Assembly (NCBI RefSeq): GCF_003491325.1
Contig: NZ_CP022881.1
Location: forward strand, 1,736,001 to 1,800,000
DNA: 64,000 bases
Direction: 5' to 3'
From: Staphylococcus sp. M0911
Lineage (GTDB): Bacteria > Bacillota > Bacilli > Staphylococcales > Staphylococcaceae
Position 1 is the first letter of the stretch. Every line of letters begins with the position of its first letter. A program made the position numbers and the translations under genes. This document shows, piece after piece, positions 20,833 through 30,477 of the stretch. The notes beneath the pieces are model-generated. The model saw only the letters and a program-made list of their open reading frames with translations. It did no database searches and was not told the DNA's origin.

Positions 20833-21942
20833 GTGTCAAAATTTAAGTCTTTGCTTCTAATGGTCGGAACACTAATTTTACTTAGTGGTTGTTCGAACAT
20901 TGAAGTTTTCAATGCAAAAGGGCCAGTAGCAAGTAGTCAGAAGTTCTTGATCATCTATTCAATTATCTTCATGCTTGTTATTGTTGTCGTTGTTCTTGCC
21001 ATGTTCGCATTCTTTATTTTTAAGTATAGCTACAATAAGAATGATGAATCAGGTAAGATGCACCACAATTCTTTAATTGAAACAATTTGGTTTGTGGTAC
21101 CTATCATTATCGTTATTGCTTTAGCAATTCCAACTGTTAAAACATTATACGATTATGAAAAACCACCAGAAAAAGACAAAGACCCACTTGTGGTTTACGC
21201 AGTCAGCGCTGGTTACAAATGGTTCTTTGCCTACCCAGATCAACACATCGAAACTGTTAATACTTTAACAATTCCTAAAGATCGACCAGTTGTATTCAAG
21301 TTACAATCTATGGATACAATGACAAGTTTCTGGATCCCAAAATTAGGTGGTCAGAAATATGCCATGACTGGTATGACTATGAATTGGACATTAACAGCAG
21401 ATCAAACAGGTACTTTCAGAGGTAGAAACTCAAACTTCAACGGTGAAGGTTTCTCACGTCAAACATTTGATGTTCACTCTGTAAGCCAAAGTGATTTCAA
21501 CAAATGGGTGAAAAAAGCTAAAAGTAAGAAAACGTTAGATCAAGATACATTTGATAAACAAATCTTACCAAGCACACCTAACAAAGAATTAACGTTTAAT
21601 GGTACTCATATGGCGTTCGTTGACCCTGCAGCTGATCCTGAGTATATCTTCCACGCATACAAACGTTATAATTACGTTCAAAAAGATCCTAACTTCATCG
21701 ACGAAAAAGATCTTTATAAAGATGTTAAAGATAAACCAGTGAAACCAGCACGTAAGGTTACTATTTCAAACGCTAACTACAAACGTCATGGTATGACACC
21801 AATGATTCTTGGCAACATTGAAAAATACGACAATGAATTCAAGAAGAAAGAAAAACACAATGCTAAGGAAATGGAAAAAATTTCCAAAGAAGCAAAAGAC
21901 GATAGTCCGTCTAAAAAAGATGATCATGGAGGTGGACATTAA
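20833..21942 (+). CDS. qoxA: Quinol oxidase aa3 subunit II
   Basis: QoxA is subunit II of the cytochrome aa3-type menaquinol oxidase, the main aerobic terminal oxidase. Start is GTG at 20833, with AGGAGGT upstream. 369 residues. A lipoprotein signal peptide ends at LLSGCSN (lipid-bearing Cys near residue 20). Two transmembrane helices follow (about residues 35-65 and 80-100), then a cupredoxin-like outer domain. As expected for a quinol rather than cytochrome c oxidase, I see no CuA Cys-x3-Cys motif. The C-terminus is a Lys/Glu/Asp tail ending in DDHGGGH. Its stop overlaps qoxB by one base. Confidence 0.97.
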   Translation: MSKFKSLLLMVGTLILLSGCSNIEVFNAKGPVASSQKFLIIYSIIFMLVIVVVVLAMFAFFIFKYSYNKNDESGKMHHNSLIETIWFVVPIIIVIALAIPTVKTLYDYEKPPEKDKDPLVVYAVSAGYKWFFAYPDQHIETVNTLTIPKDRPVVFKLQSMDTMTSFWIPKLGGQKYAMTGMTMNWTLTADQTGTFRGRNSNFNGEGFSRQTFDVHSVSQSDFNKWVKKAKSKKTLDQDTFDKQILPSTPNKELTFNGTHMAFVDPAADPEYIFHAYKRYNYVQKDPNFIDEKDLYKDVKDKPVKPARKVTISNANYKRHGMTPMILGNIEKYDNEFKKKEKHNAKEMEKISKEAKDDSPSKKDDHGGGH

Positions 21943-23930
21943 TGAATTTTCCATGGGATCAATTAATCGTTAAAGGTAACTGGATGATTACAATGGCACA
22001 AATTGGTGCGCCATTCTTAGTTATCGGCCTTATAGCGGTAATTACGTATTTCAAATTATGGAAATATCTTTATAAAGAATGGTTCACATCCGTAGACCAT
22101 AAAAAAATCGGTGTTATGTATTTAATCTGTGCCGTATTAATGTTCGTCCGTGGTGGTATTGACGCGTTACTTATTCGTACGCAATTAACTATTCCAGATA
22201 ACAAATTCTTGGAATCAAATCACTACAATGAAATTTTCAGTACGCACGGCGTTATCATGATTATATTCATGGCTATGCCATTTATCTTTGGTTTATGGAA
22301 TATTGTTGTTCCTTTACAAATTGGTGCACGTGATGTTGCCTTCCCTGTAATGAACAACGTAAGTTTCTGGCTATTCTTTGCTGGTATGATTTTATTCAAC
22401 CTATCATTTATCATAGGTGGATCACCAGCTGCTGGTTGGACAAACTATGCACCACTTGCTGGTGAATTTAGTCCAGGTCCAGGTGTTAACTACTATCTAG
22501 TTGCAATTCAAATCTCCGGTTTAGGTACTTTAATGACCGGTATCAACTTCTTTGTAACAATCTTAAGATGTAAAACACCTACAATGAAGTTTATGCAAAT
22601 GCCAATGTTTACTGTAACAACATTCATTACTACTTTAATCGTTATCTTAGCTTTCCCTGTATTAACAGTGGCTTTAGCTTTAATGACAGCAGATAGAGTG
22701 TTTGGAACAGCATTCTTTACAGTTGCAGATGGCGGTATGCCTATGCTATGGGCGAACTTCTTCTGGGTATGGGGGCACCCTGAAGTATATATCGTTATCT
22801 TACCTGCATTTGGTATTTACTCTGAAATTATTCCAACATTTGCGCGTAAACGCTTGTTCGGTCATCAAAGCATGGTCTGGGCAACTGCTGGTATCGCGTT
22901 CTTAAGTTTCTTAGTTTGGGTTCACCATTTCTTCACAATGGGTAATGGTGCTTTAATCAACTCATTCTTCTCAATTTCAACAATGTTAATCGGTGTACCT
23001 ACCGGCGTTAAGCTATTCAACTGGCTATTAACATTGTATAAAGGTCGAATTACTTTCGAGTCACCGATGTTATTCTCATTAGCATTCATCCCTAACTTCC
23101 TATTAGGTGGGGTTACTGGTGTAATGTTAGCGATGGCATCAGCTGACTATCAATATCACAACACTTATTTCTTAGTAGCTCACTTCCACTATACATTGGT
23201 TACTGGTGTAGTATTTGCCTGCTTAGCTGGTTTAATCTTCTGGTATCCAAAAATGATGGGCTACAAATTAAACGAAACGTTAAACAAATGGTGCTTCTGG
23301 TTCTTCATGATCGGATTTAACGTTTGTTTCTTACCACAATTCATCCTTGGATTAGATGGTATGCCACGTCGTTTATACACTTATATGCCTTCTGATGGTT
23401 GGTTCTTATTGAACTTCATTTCAACTATCGGTGCTTTATTAATGGCAGTCGGTTTCTTATTCTTAGTGGTAAGTATTGTATACAGTCACATCAAAGCACC
23501 ACGTGAAGCTACTGGTGATAACTGGGATGGCCTTGGTCGTACATTAGAGTGGACTACTGCTTCAGCAATTCCACCTAAATACAACTTTGCTGTCACTCCA
23601 GATTGGAATGACTATGATACATTCGTAGATATGAAGGAACATGGTCGTCATTACTTAGACAACCATAATTACAAAGATATTCATATGCCAAATGACACTC
23701 CAGTTGGTTTCTGGATGGGTATCTTCTTCACAATTGGTGGTTTCTTCTTAATCTTTGAAACAATCATTCCAGCGATCATCTGCTTAGCAGGTATCTTTGG
23801 TACAATGATTTGGAGAAGTTTCCAAATCGACCACGGTTACCATATCCCTGCTTCTGAAGTAGCTGAAACTGAGGCACGTTTAAGAGAAGCACGAATTAAA
23901 GAAAGGGAGGCTGTAAGTCATGAGTCATGA
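21942..23930 (+). CDS. qoxB: Quinol oxidase aa3 subunit I (catalytic)
   Basis: QoxB holds low-spin haem and the haem-CuB centre that reduces O2 and pumps protons. 662 residues with many transmembrane helices. Diagnostic sites: [15 protein letters not shown] (haem-ligand His in helix II), [10 protein letters not shown] (CuB His cross-linked Tyr region), VHHFFTMG (the two further CuB His) and [10 protein letters not shown] (haem ligands). A quinol-binding-type N-terminal extra helix is present. First gene overlap is TAATG with qoxA, and it overlaps qoxC by 11 nt. Confidence 0.98.
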   Translation: MNFPWDQLIVKGNWMITMAQIGAPFLVIGLIAVITYFKLWKYLYKEWFTSVDHKKIGVMYLICAVLMFVRGGIDALLIRTQLTIPDNKFLESNHYNEIFSTHGVIMIIFMAMPFIFGLWNIVVPLQIGARDVAFPVMNNVSFWLFFAGMILFNLSFIIGGSPAAGWTNYAPLAGEFSPGPGVNYYLVAIQISGLGTLMTGINFFVTILRCKTPTMKFMQMPMFTVTTFITTLIVILAFPVLTVALALMTADRVFGTAFFTVADGGMPMLWANFFWVWGHPEVYIVILPAFGIYSEIIPTFARKRLFGHQSMVWATAGIAFLSFLVWVHHFFTMGNGALINSFFSISTMLIGVPTGVKLFNWLLTLYKGRITFESPMLFSLAFIPNFLLGGVTGVMLAMASADYQYHNTYFLVAHFHYTLVTGVVFACLAGLIFWYPKMMGYKLNETLNKWCFWFFMIGFNVCFLPQFILGLDGMPRRLYTYMPSDGWFLLNFISTIGALLMAVGFLFLVVSIVYSHIKAPREATGDNWDGLGRTLEWTTASAIPPKYNFAVTPDWNDYDTFVDMKEHGRHYLDNHNYKDIHMPNDTPVGFWMGIFFTIGGFFLIFETIIPAIICLAGIFGTMIWRSFQIDHGYHIPASEVAETEARLREARIKEREAVSHES

Positions 23931-24525
23931 TACTAATACAATCGATTCACGTACGCATGAAGGCGAATTAAATAAACTTGGCTTTTGGATTTTCCTTACA
24001 GCCGAATTCGCGTTATTCGGTACCCTATTCGCAACGTTATTAACTTTGCAACACGGTGGCGATTACGCTGGCAAGATGACTACAGAATTATTTGAATTAC
24101 CATTAGTTTTAATAATGACATTTGCGTTATTATTAAGTTCATACACTTGTGGTATTGCAATTTACTATATGCGTAAAGAAAAACAAAACTTAATGATGTT
24201 TTGGATGATTCTTACTGTACTACTAGGGCTTGTTTTCGTAGGTTTCGAAATCTACGAATTCGCACACTACGCAACTGAAGGTGTTAACCCTACTATCGGT
24301 TCCTTCTGGTCTAGTTTCTTTATTCTATTAGGAACACACGGTTGTCACGTATCAGTTGGTATTGTTTGGATTATTTGCTTATTAATTCAAATTGCTACTC
24401 GTGGTTTGGATTCATATAATGCTCCAAAATTATTTATAGTAAGTTTATACTGGCACTTCTTAGATGTTGTTTGGATCTTCATCTTCACTGCCGTATATAT
24501 GATAGGGATGGTGTATAGCGGATGA
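23920..24525 (+). CDS. qoxC: Quinol oxidase aa3 subunit III
   Basis: QoxC is the third integral membrane subunit of the menaquinol oxidase. 201 residues with five hydrophobic helices, the typical length for the short quinol-oxidase form. Conserved stretches include [33 protein letters not shown] and [12 protein letters not shown] (the His-containing segment of the COX3 fold), then [14 protein letters not shown]. It overlaps qoxB by 11 nt and qoxD by 4 nt. Confidence 0.97.
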   Translation: MSHDTNTIDSRTHEGELNKLGFWIFLTAEFALFGTLFATLLTLQHGGDYAGKMTTELFELPLVLIMTFALLLSSYTCGIAIYYMRKEKQNLMMFWMILTVLLGLVFVGFEIYEFAHYATEGVNPTIGSFWSSFFILLGTHGCHVSVGIVWIICLLIQIATRGLDSYNAPKLFIVSLYWHFLDVVWIFIFTAVYMIGMVYSG

Positions 24526-24812
24526 ATACAATCGTAAAACATACAGTAGGATTTATTGCTTCTATCGTATTAACGCTTTTAGCAGTTTTCGTAACTCTAT
24601 ACACATCAATGACTTTCCAAGCAAAAGTAACTATTATTTTTGGATTTGCATTTATCCAAGCTGCACTTCAATTATTAATGTTCATGCATTTAACTGAAGG
24701 TAAAGATGGACGAGTTCAATTATTCAAAGTTATCTTTGCAATTATCATAACTCTAATTACTGTTATCGGAACATATTGGGTTATGCAAGGTGGTCACTCA
24801 CACCACTTATAA
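24522..24812 (+). CDS. qoxD: Quinol oxidase aa3 subunit IV
   Basis: QoxD is the small fourth subunit that helps assemble the oxidase. 96 residues, three transmembrane helices, with the family segments [19 protein letters not shown] and [18 protein letters not shown], and a His-rich C-terminus (GGHSHHL). Its ATG overlaps the qoxC stop by 4 nt (ATGA). A strong terminator closes the operon. Confidence 0.96.
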   Translation: MNTIVKHTVGFIASIVLTLLAVFVTLYTSMTFQAKVTIIFGFAFIQAALQLLMFMHLTEGKDGRVQLFKVIFAIIITLITVIGTYWVMQGGHSHHL

Positions 24813-24834
24813 AAAGTATAAAAATCATACTTTT

Positions 24835-24868
24835 AGACCTGTTAGCATTTGCTAGCAGGTCTTTTTTA
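24835..24868 (+). terminator. Terminator of qoxABCD
   Basis: Stem AGACCTGTTAGC / GCTAGCAGGTCT (24835-24846 with 24851-24862; one G-U pair), 4-nt loop, T-run from 24863. Confidence 0.95.
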
Positions 24869-24911
24869 CGTCAAAATATAGTTATCTAATATTATTAAGG
24901 AGCAGATAGAC

Positions 24912-25820
24912 ATGACGATCCCATTAATTATAGATACCGATCCGGGCATTGATGATGCCGCAGCGATTAGCTTAGCACTCAATCATCCTCAATTAGATGT
25001 AAAAATGATTACAACTGTAAATGGTAATGTAAATATTGATAAAACTACTGGTAACGCTTTAAAATTAAAACAATTTTTCAATAGCAGTGTTCCTGTTTTT
25101 AAAGGCGCATCACGTCCATTAATTTCAAATCCTGTTGATGCAGCTGAAGTTCATGGGGAATCCGGTATGGATGGCTATGATTTTAAATCTCCTACAGATG
25201 AAACAATTTCACCTATGAACGCTATCGAAGCCATGAAAAATGTATTAAAGGAAAGCACTTCCCCCATTACTATTGTTGCTATTGGACCATTAACAAATAT
25301 TGCGCTTCTACTTGCTACCTATCCAGAAATCAAATCAAAGATTAAGCAAATTGTAATTATGGGTGGTAGTAGCGGCAGAGGTAACGTTACACCTCTTGCA
25401 GAATTTAATATATATTGTGATCCTGAAGCAGCTAATATTGTTTTTAATTCTCAACTTCCATTGGTTATGGTTGGATTAGATTTAGCACGTCAAGCCATGT
25501 TTTCTCATGAATTTATAAAAAAAATAAAAACAATGAATCAGACCGGTGATATGTTATTTCAACTATTCCAACATTATCGAACTGAAAATGTTCATGAAGG
25601 TATCAAATTATATGATGTATTCACTATTTTATATTTAATCGATGCTGACCTATTTAATGTATTTGATGCTAACGTTCAAATAGAATTACAAGGTATACTT
25701 ACTAAAGGGGCAACTGTTGTAGACTTTGATCCAATAGAACCCAACTGTCAGGTCGTTCATTCCCCTATTTCAAAGCATTACCAACAAGCTTTTTTACAAG
25801 CACTTGCTCACTGTAAATAA
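24912..25820 (+). CDS. Nucleoside hydrolase (inosine/uridine-preferring family)
   Basis: 302 residues, full family length. The calcium-binding signature DTDPGIDDAAA starts at residue 8; ITTVNGNV, AIGPLTNIALL, IVIMGGSSGRGNVTPLAEFNIYCDPEAA and the C-terminal catalytic-region LYDVFTILYLID are also present. These enzymes split ribonucleosides into base and ribose for salvage. Sub-type (pyrimidine- or purine-preferring) cannot be settled by eye. AAGGAG precedes the ATG. It is monocistronic between two terminators. From memory this gene is absent between qoxD and fmtA in S. aureus, so it is probably a lineage-specific insertion. Confidence 0.92.
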   Translation: MTIPLIIDTDPGIDDAAAISLALNHPQLDVKMITTVNGNVNIDKTTGNALKLKQFFNSSVPVFKGASRPLISNPVDAAEVHGESGMDGYDFKSPTDETISPMNAIEAMKNVLKESTSPITIVAIGPLTNIALLLATYPEIKSKIKQIVIMGGSSGRGNVTPLAEFNIYCDPEAANIVFNSQLPLVMVGLDLARQAMFSHEFIKKIKTMNQTGDMLFQLFQHYRTENVHEGIKLYDVFTILYLIDADLFNVFDANVQIELQGILTKGATVVDFDPIEPNCQVVHSPISKHYQQAFLQALAHCK

Positions 25821-25830
25821 ATTAATACAA

Positions 25831-25871
25831 AAACGCACATGTTGTCTGTCTCATAGACAACATGTGCGTTT
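25831..25871. terminator. Bidirectional terminator between nucleoside hydrolase and fmtA
   Basis: Perfect 17-bp stem from AAACGCACATGTTGTCT (25831-25847) and AGACAACATGTGCGTTT (25855-25871), 7-nt loop, flanked by A-rich and T-rich runs; serves the two convergent genes. Confidence 0.95.
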
Positions 25872-25889
25872 ATATTTTTATCATTCAAC

Positions 25890-27095
25890 TTATTTCACTT
25901 GAATTCCAGGAACATTATATTGCTTTTTCTGATGAAGCATATCATAGAATACATGTTTCATTTTATTCTCATTAGTTTCATCAGCTGTTTCACCTTCTAC
26001 AGTTAAGTTACTTGCTAATATCACGATATATTTGTCATTGTAATAAACTGTAAATTTCTGTCCGAAGAATACACCATTCACTCGGTTTATTGTCGGCATA
26101 ACATAAAAACCGTATCGGTATTCCTTAGGATATTGTTTTGTATCAAATTCGTGAAGTAGTGGATCCGTCACATCCGCATCAAATATTTTATAGTGTTGTA
26201 AAGCAAGTATTAATTGTCCCATATCATGAGGTGCCATATATAAGTTACCAGCACCATAATACTGATCAAGAATTTTAGGATGCATTAAAGAGAATTTATT
26301 ATGAATGATTTTATAACCCCTAGCCATATACTTTTGATATACTTTCTCATCAAAGAAAGCACTATGTTTTAATTTATATGGATTAGCCAACCTATTATAA
26401 TAATTTTCAACATAAGGCTTATGCGTTACTTTTTCAATCACTTTTGCAAGCACTAAATAATTCCCATCATTATATTGATGCTTATGATAAAACTTATCAT
26501 CAATACCTTTTTGTTGAATTGATTTAACAGCCTGGTCTAAGTTTTTAATATTTGTAGATGCTTCATATTTATGTAAACCACTCTCATGTAGCATCAAATC
26601 TTTTAATGTTATCTCCTTACTAGTTTTAAACCAAGGTAAGTATTTTGTCACAGGATCATTGATATTAACCTTATTTTCAACTTCAAGTTGTTTTAATATC
26701 AATCCAGTTGTAAATTTTTGAGAAGATCCGATTAAATACATCGTATTAGCTGAATTTTTTTCACCATTTTCAAAATTTTTAAATCCATACCCTTTATCTA
26801 ATTTAACTTTCCCATTTTCGAATACTGTTGCAGTACCATTAAAATTAGTTGCTTTCAAATAATTATCAATATCTTTATAGACAGGATTTTTCTTATCCAT
26901 CACATTTTTAAGTTTTTTAGGTGCCTTTTCATGTTTATCTTTTTTCAATATGTATGTTTCGTTATCATTTTTCTGAAATATGCGGCTATCCGTTTGTAAG
27001 TATTCGCTCCACTTTCTTCCAAATATAATCATTAATATAATAAGTATTACTAATACTATTATAAAAAATATAATTTTAGTCTTATTTAGTTTCAT
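25890..27095 (-). CDS. fmtA: FmtA-like serine hydrolase (teichoic acid D-alanyl esterase / beta-lactam resistance factor)
   Basis: FmtA is a membrane-anchored, beta-lactamase-fold protein that removes D-alanine from teichoic acids and affects methicillin resistance in S. aureus. I use the ATG at 27095 (MKLNKTKIIF), giving 401 residues; GTGAGG lies about 11 nt upstream. One N-terminal membrane helix (residues 8-25) anchors the enzyme outside. The catalytic SxxK motif is S124-S-Q-K127, and Y208-N-D210 matches the Tyr/Asp motif known as Y211/D213 in S. aureus. A TM-stalk of about 60 charged residues precedes the fold. It is convergent with the nucleoside hydrolase and divergent from the LCP gene. 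Confidence 0.88.
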   Translation of the reverse strand: MKLNKTKIIFFIIVLVILIILMIIFGRKWSEYLQTDSRIFQKNDNETYILKKDKHEKAPKKLKNVMDKKNPVYKDIDNYLKATNFNGTATVFENGKVKLDKGYGFKNFENGEKNSANTMYLIGSSQKFTTGLILKQLEVENKVNINDPVTKYLPWFKTSKEITLKDLMLHESGLHKYEASTNIKNLDQAVKSIQQKGIDDKFYHKHQYNDGNYLVLAKVIEKVTHKPYVENYYNRLANPYKLKHSAFFDEKVYQKYMARGYKIIHNKFSLMHPKILDQYYGAGNLYMAPHDMGQLILALQHYKIFDADVTDPLLHEFDTKQYPKEYRYGFYVMPTINRVNGVFFGQKFTVYYNDKYIVILASNLTVEGETADETNENKMKHVFYDMLHQKKQYNVPGIQVK

Positions 27096-27987
27096 GTTAT
27101 TATTTGCCTCACATGTTAATATCAATACTTTTCGTCAGTATAAAATCTTGATATTATGACAATCATTTTTTATATCCATAATACGCCTAGAAAAATATTT
27201 TAATTAATCTTTTATTATTTTTTCTTTCTCGAATACAGAAGTAACACAACACTACCTTATTTAATGTTCAATTTACTTACACCATCCTCCTTTAAACAAG
27301 TAAATCTACTTTAATATAAATACACACTTATCTAGTAAATGAAAATATGGTCGATTCACATGGTAAACCTTTTATACACTATGCATAATTATAACGTATA
27401 TCCCTTTTTAAATCACTTTAAATTAAATAATACCTCTTTAAAAAAATATTTCCATTGTACTTTAGTACCATAAAGGTAAAATAAACATCAAAAATTAATT
27501 AAAGCCACAAATCAGTTTTCATAGTATTTATTTAATATACATGATTTGTCTGTTCTATTTTATTTATCTGTAAACAACTAATAACTATTGATTGAAAATA
27601 AAATCATAGCAAATTTATAAGGTATAAATATGCAACAATTTATGCATATGCAACATAATTTTTCTTGAAACTCTTAAAAGCATCACCTATATATAACATA
27701 ATGATTCAAACATTGGTTATAAGTTAATCAATTTCAGTACTTTTCTATAATTTCACAATAAATATGATTCTCTATTCACATTTAATACGTGGAATCATTT
27801 ATAATATGATATGTAAATTAAATTTTAAGAATGTAAATATTTTTGCATATGTATGTGTTGTAATTTTAACAATAAAGTAATACAATTTAAAGCTATAGTG
27901 TGGAAAATAATTAACACCGATACCAAGAAACAACATAACTTTTAATGAAACAAAAAAATAAGTTTATACTATTTAGGAGCAACAAAT
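27096..27987. other. Long non-coding divergent region between fmtA and the LCP gene
   Basis: About 890 bp of very AT-rich sequence with no credible open frame on either strand. It must contain both divergent promoters. I see a good candidate for the LCP gene (27858-27886), a GTAC-TTTA-GTAC palindrome at 27457-27468, and a triple TATGCA cluster at 27629-27655 in which TATGCAACA occurs twice, 18 bp apart. No transcribed RNA can be assigned from sequence alone. Confidence 0.6.
27858..27886 (+). promoter_or_regulatory. Candidate promoter of the LCP-family gene
   Basis: TTGTAA (27858-27863), 17-bp spacer, TACAAT (27881-27886), leaving a 5' leader of about 95 nt before the ATG at 27988. Confidence 0.55.
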
Positions 27988-29241
27988 ATGAATAAATTTT
28001 TTAAATTCTTTTTAATTCTACTAACCTTCGCTCTTATTGCAATCCCTGTTGTTTTTGCTAATAATCTTTTCAAATCATCGGAGAAAGCATTTGAATCTTC
28101 TCAAGATAAAAGTAATGCTGATCGACAATCTAACTTAAGAAGTTCAAAAATCGACCCTGAAAAAGATCCAATCTCTATCTTATTCTTAGGTATCGATGAT
28201 AATGAAGGCCGTGAAAAAAATGGTCAGAGTTTAGAACATTCAAGATCAGATGCAATGATTCTGTCAACTTTTAATCAAGATAAACATCAAATCAGAATGT
28301 TAAGCATACCTCGTGATACGATTAGTTATATCCCTAAAGTAGGCTATTATGACAAAATAACTCATGCACACGCATATGGTGGTCCTATTGCTGCTATGGA
28401 TTCAGTAGAGGCTACAATGAATGTACCAGTCGATTATTATGCACGTGTTAATATGAAGGCGTTCGTGCAAGCTGTTGATGAGCTCGGTGGTATATATTAT
28501 GATGTACCTTATAATTTGAATGAACCAAATAGTGATGATACGGGAAGAATTAAAATAAAAAAAGGCTACCAAAAATTAAATGGTGATGAAGCTTTAGCTG
28601 TTGCTAGAACACGCCACCATGATTCGGATTTAAAACGTGGTCAACGTCAAATGGACTTAATTAAAATCTTATTCCAAAAAGCCCAAACGTTAGATTCATT
28701 TGATAAGTTAGACGAAGTCATTAGTATTGTCGGAAAAAATGCGAAACATAATTTAACTAAATCTGAAATTAAATCATTAGCTAAAATGTATTTATCTGAT
28801 AGTGTAGAGATGAAGAAATCACAACTAGAAGGTAAAGACGATATGTTAGAAAATATTTATTATTACAATCCTAGCATTAAAAGTATTCAAAAATATTCAA
28901 ATATCTTGCGCTCTGATTTAGGGTTATCTAAAATTACAGATAAAGATGACTTCTTAAATGAAAGAGTCATTGATCATTATGGTTCATTAGTTCCATTAAC
29001 TAAATTAGATGATTCGTTATTAAGAAAAGCTCAAAATGATACAACAAATAAAAAGCATAAAAAAGATAACAGTAATGATGCGAATCAACAATCAGATAGT
29101 AGTAATGATCAATCCCAAAGCAACGATATGGATGCACAGCAATCAGATATGAATGCACAACAACCAAATGACACAGTTAATAATCAAAACAATCAACAAC
29201 AGTCCCAACAGGGTCAAGAAATTGATACAACTGCTTATTAA
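27988..29241 (+). CDS. lcpB: LytR-CpsA-Psr family wall polymer ligase
   Basis: LCP proteins transfer wall teichoic acid or capsule precursors from the lipid carrier to peptidoglycan outside the membrane. 417 residues. One N-terminal signal anchor (about residues 4-24) precedes the LCP domain: ILFLGIDDNEGR, HSRSDAMILSTFN, MLSIPRDTISYIP (the conserved Arg-Asp site), ARVNMKAFVQAVDELGGI and ALAVARTRHHDSDLKRGQRQM (the Arg-rich pyrophosphate site). The last 65 residues are a low-complexity N/Q/D/S tail. The context next to fmtA and atl matches the S. aureus gene I recall as lcpB; symbol assigned on that basis. GGAGC lies 7 nt before the ATG. Confidence 0.85.
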   Translation: MNKFFKFFLILLTFALIAIPVVFANNLFKSSEKAFESSQDKSNADRQSNLRSSKIDPEKDPISILFLGIDDNEGREKNGQSLEHSRSDAMILSTFNQDKHQIRMLSIPRDTISYIPKVGYYDKITHAHAYGGPIAAMDSVEATMNVPVDYYARVNMKAFVQAVDELGGIYYDVPYNLNEPNSDDTGRIKIKKGYQKLNGDEALAVARTRHHDSDLKRGQRQMDLIKILFQKAQTLDSFDKLDEVISIVGKNAKHNLTKSEIKSLAKMYLSDSVEMKKSQLEGKDDMLENIYYYNPSIKSIQKYSNILRSDLGLSKITDKDDFLNERVIDHYGSLVPLTKLDDSLLRKAQNDTTNKKHKKDNSNDANQQSDSSNDQSQSNDMDAQQSDMNAQQPNDTVNNQNNQQQSQQGQEIDTTAY

Positions 29242-29276
29242 TCCAATTATATAATGATAGGAAAGGAGTTGCTAAG

Positions 29277-29747
29277 ATGTCACGAAAAACATATGAAAAG
29301 ATTGCCAACATCAATGGTATGTTTAATGTTTTAGAACAACAAATTATCCATAGTAAAGACATGGCTTTATTTAGAAATGAATTTTTCTATGTGAATCATG
29401 AACATAGAGAAAATTATGAAGCGCTACTTATTTATTATAAAGAAAGTAATCATAATCCTGTTGTAGATGGGGCTTGTTACATCGTAGCTCTTCCAGAGAT
29501 TTTTAATAAGGTAGATATTTTCGAATCAGAACTGCCATTTTCTTGGGTATATGATGAAAATGGTATTACCGAAGAAATGAAAAGTATTAGCGTTCCTTTA
29601 CAATATTTAATTGCCGCGGCACTTGAAGTAACGGATGTAACACTATTTAAACCGTCTGGGTTTACAATGGGAATGAACAATTGGAATATAGCTCAAATGA
29701 GAATATTTTGGCAATATACCGCAATTATTAGAAAAGAAGCTTTATAA
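29277..29747 (+). CDS. DUF2538 family cytoplasmic protein
   Basis: 156 residues, starting at an ATG with AAAGGAG about 10 nt upstream and 35 nt after the LCP gene stop, so it is probably co-transcribed. No signal peptide or membrane helix. The sequence (GMFNVLEQQIIHSKDM, FFYVNHEHRENYEALL, YNWNIAQMRIFWQY-like C-terminus) matches a conserved staphylococcal protein family of unknown function, which I recall as DUF2538. I cannot point to catalytic residues. A hairpin terminator follows. Confidence 0.75.
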   Translation: MSRKTYEKIANINGMFNVLEQQIIHSKDMALFRNEFFYVNHEHRENYEALLIYYKESNHNPVVDGACYIVALPEIFNKVDIFESELPFSWVYDENGITEEMKSISVPLQYLIAAALEVTDVTLFKPSGFTMGMNNWNIAQMRIFWQYTAIIRKEAL

Positions 29748-29762
29748 AATCATAGATTACTT

Positions 29763-29804
29763 TAGGGAAGAAGACATCGAATTAATTGTCTCCTTCCCTA
29801 TTTT
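29763..29804 (+). terminator. Terminator after the DUF2538 gene
   Basis: TAGGGAAGAAGACA pairs with TGTCTCCTTCCCTA (29763-29776 with 29787-29800; one A-C mismatch), 10-nt loop, T-run. It overlaps the leader of the next gene, which has its own ribosome-binding site AAAGGAG at about 29811. Confidence 0.8.
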
Positions 29805-29824
29805 ATATCCAAAGGAGTTTGAAT

Positions 29825-30256
29825 ATGTTTAATAAAGTGACGAATGAACAAATGTTAGAAGATTGTTTTAAAATTAGAAAAGAAGTTTTTGTAAAAGAAC
29901 AGCATGTTGCCGAAGATCATGAGATAGATGAATTTGAAGAAGTGGCAATACATATTATTGGTTATGTGGATGATTCTCAACCAATTGCAACTGCACGCAT
30001 ACGACTCTTAGATGAATATATAGGTAAAGTTGAACGCGTAGCAATTCTAAAAGAATATAGAGGCTTAGGGTTAGGTTTAAAACTATTAACTTTTGTTGAA
30101 ACGATAGCTCGTGAACATCATCTTACCCGTTTGACAATGCATGCACAATATTATGCTACCCCTTTTTATGAAAAGTTAGGTTATATCACTTCTGGACGAC
30201 CTTTTTATGAAGAAAATATTAAGCATATCGTTATGAATAAAAATATGATTACTTGA
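29825..30256 (+). CDS. GNAT family N-acetyltransferase
   Basis: 143 residues starting at the ATG at 29825 (MFNKVTNEQM), 9 nt after AAAGGAG; an upstream in-frame ATG at 29786 lies inside the terminator hairpin and is rejected. The acetyl-CoA-binding motif A is VERVAILKEYRGLGLGLKLL (about residues 70-90). IRKEVFVKEQHV at the N-terminus and MHAQYYATPFYEKLGY near the C-terminus resemble the ElaA/YjcF sub-group. The substrate is unknown. It lies between the LCP cluster and atl on the same strand. Confidence 0.85.
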   Translation: MFNKVTNEQMLEDCFKIRKEVFVKEQHVAEDHEIDEFEEVAIHIIGYVDDSQPIATARIRLLDEYIGKVERVAILKEYRGLGLGLKLLTFVETIAREHHLTRLTMHAQYYATPFYEKLGYITSGRPFYEENIKHIVMNKNMIT

Positions 30257-30477
30257 TAACTTATCTTCACTATATCTTTTGTAATATTTCATTAAACTCA
30301 AATTAATAATTTCTATGAAATTACTTGCGTACCATCAATGTTTAAAGCCCTTACATCCCTACTATGGCAAATTTTTATAGGTTAAAATTCTATTACAAAT
30401 CTGTTAAAAGACGTACACACTCCTTTTCTCATACTATAATTAATACAAATTCAAAAGATACAAGGAGTAATTATATA

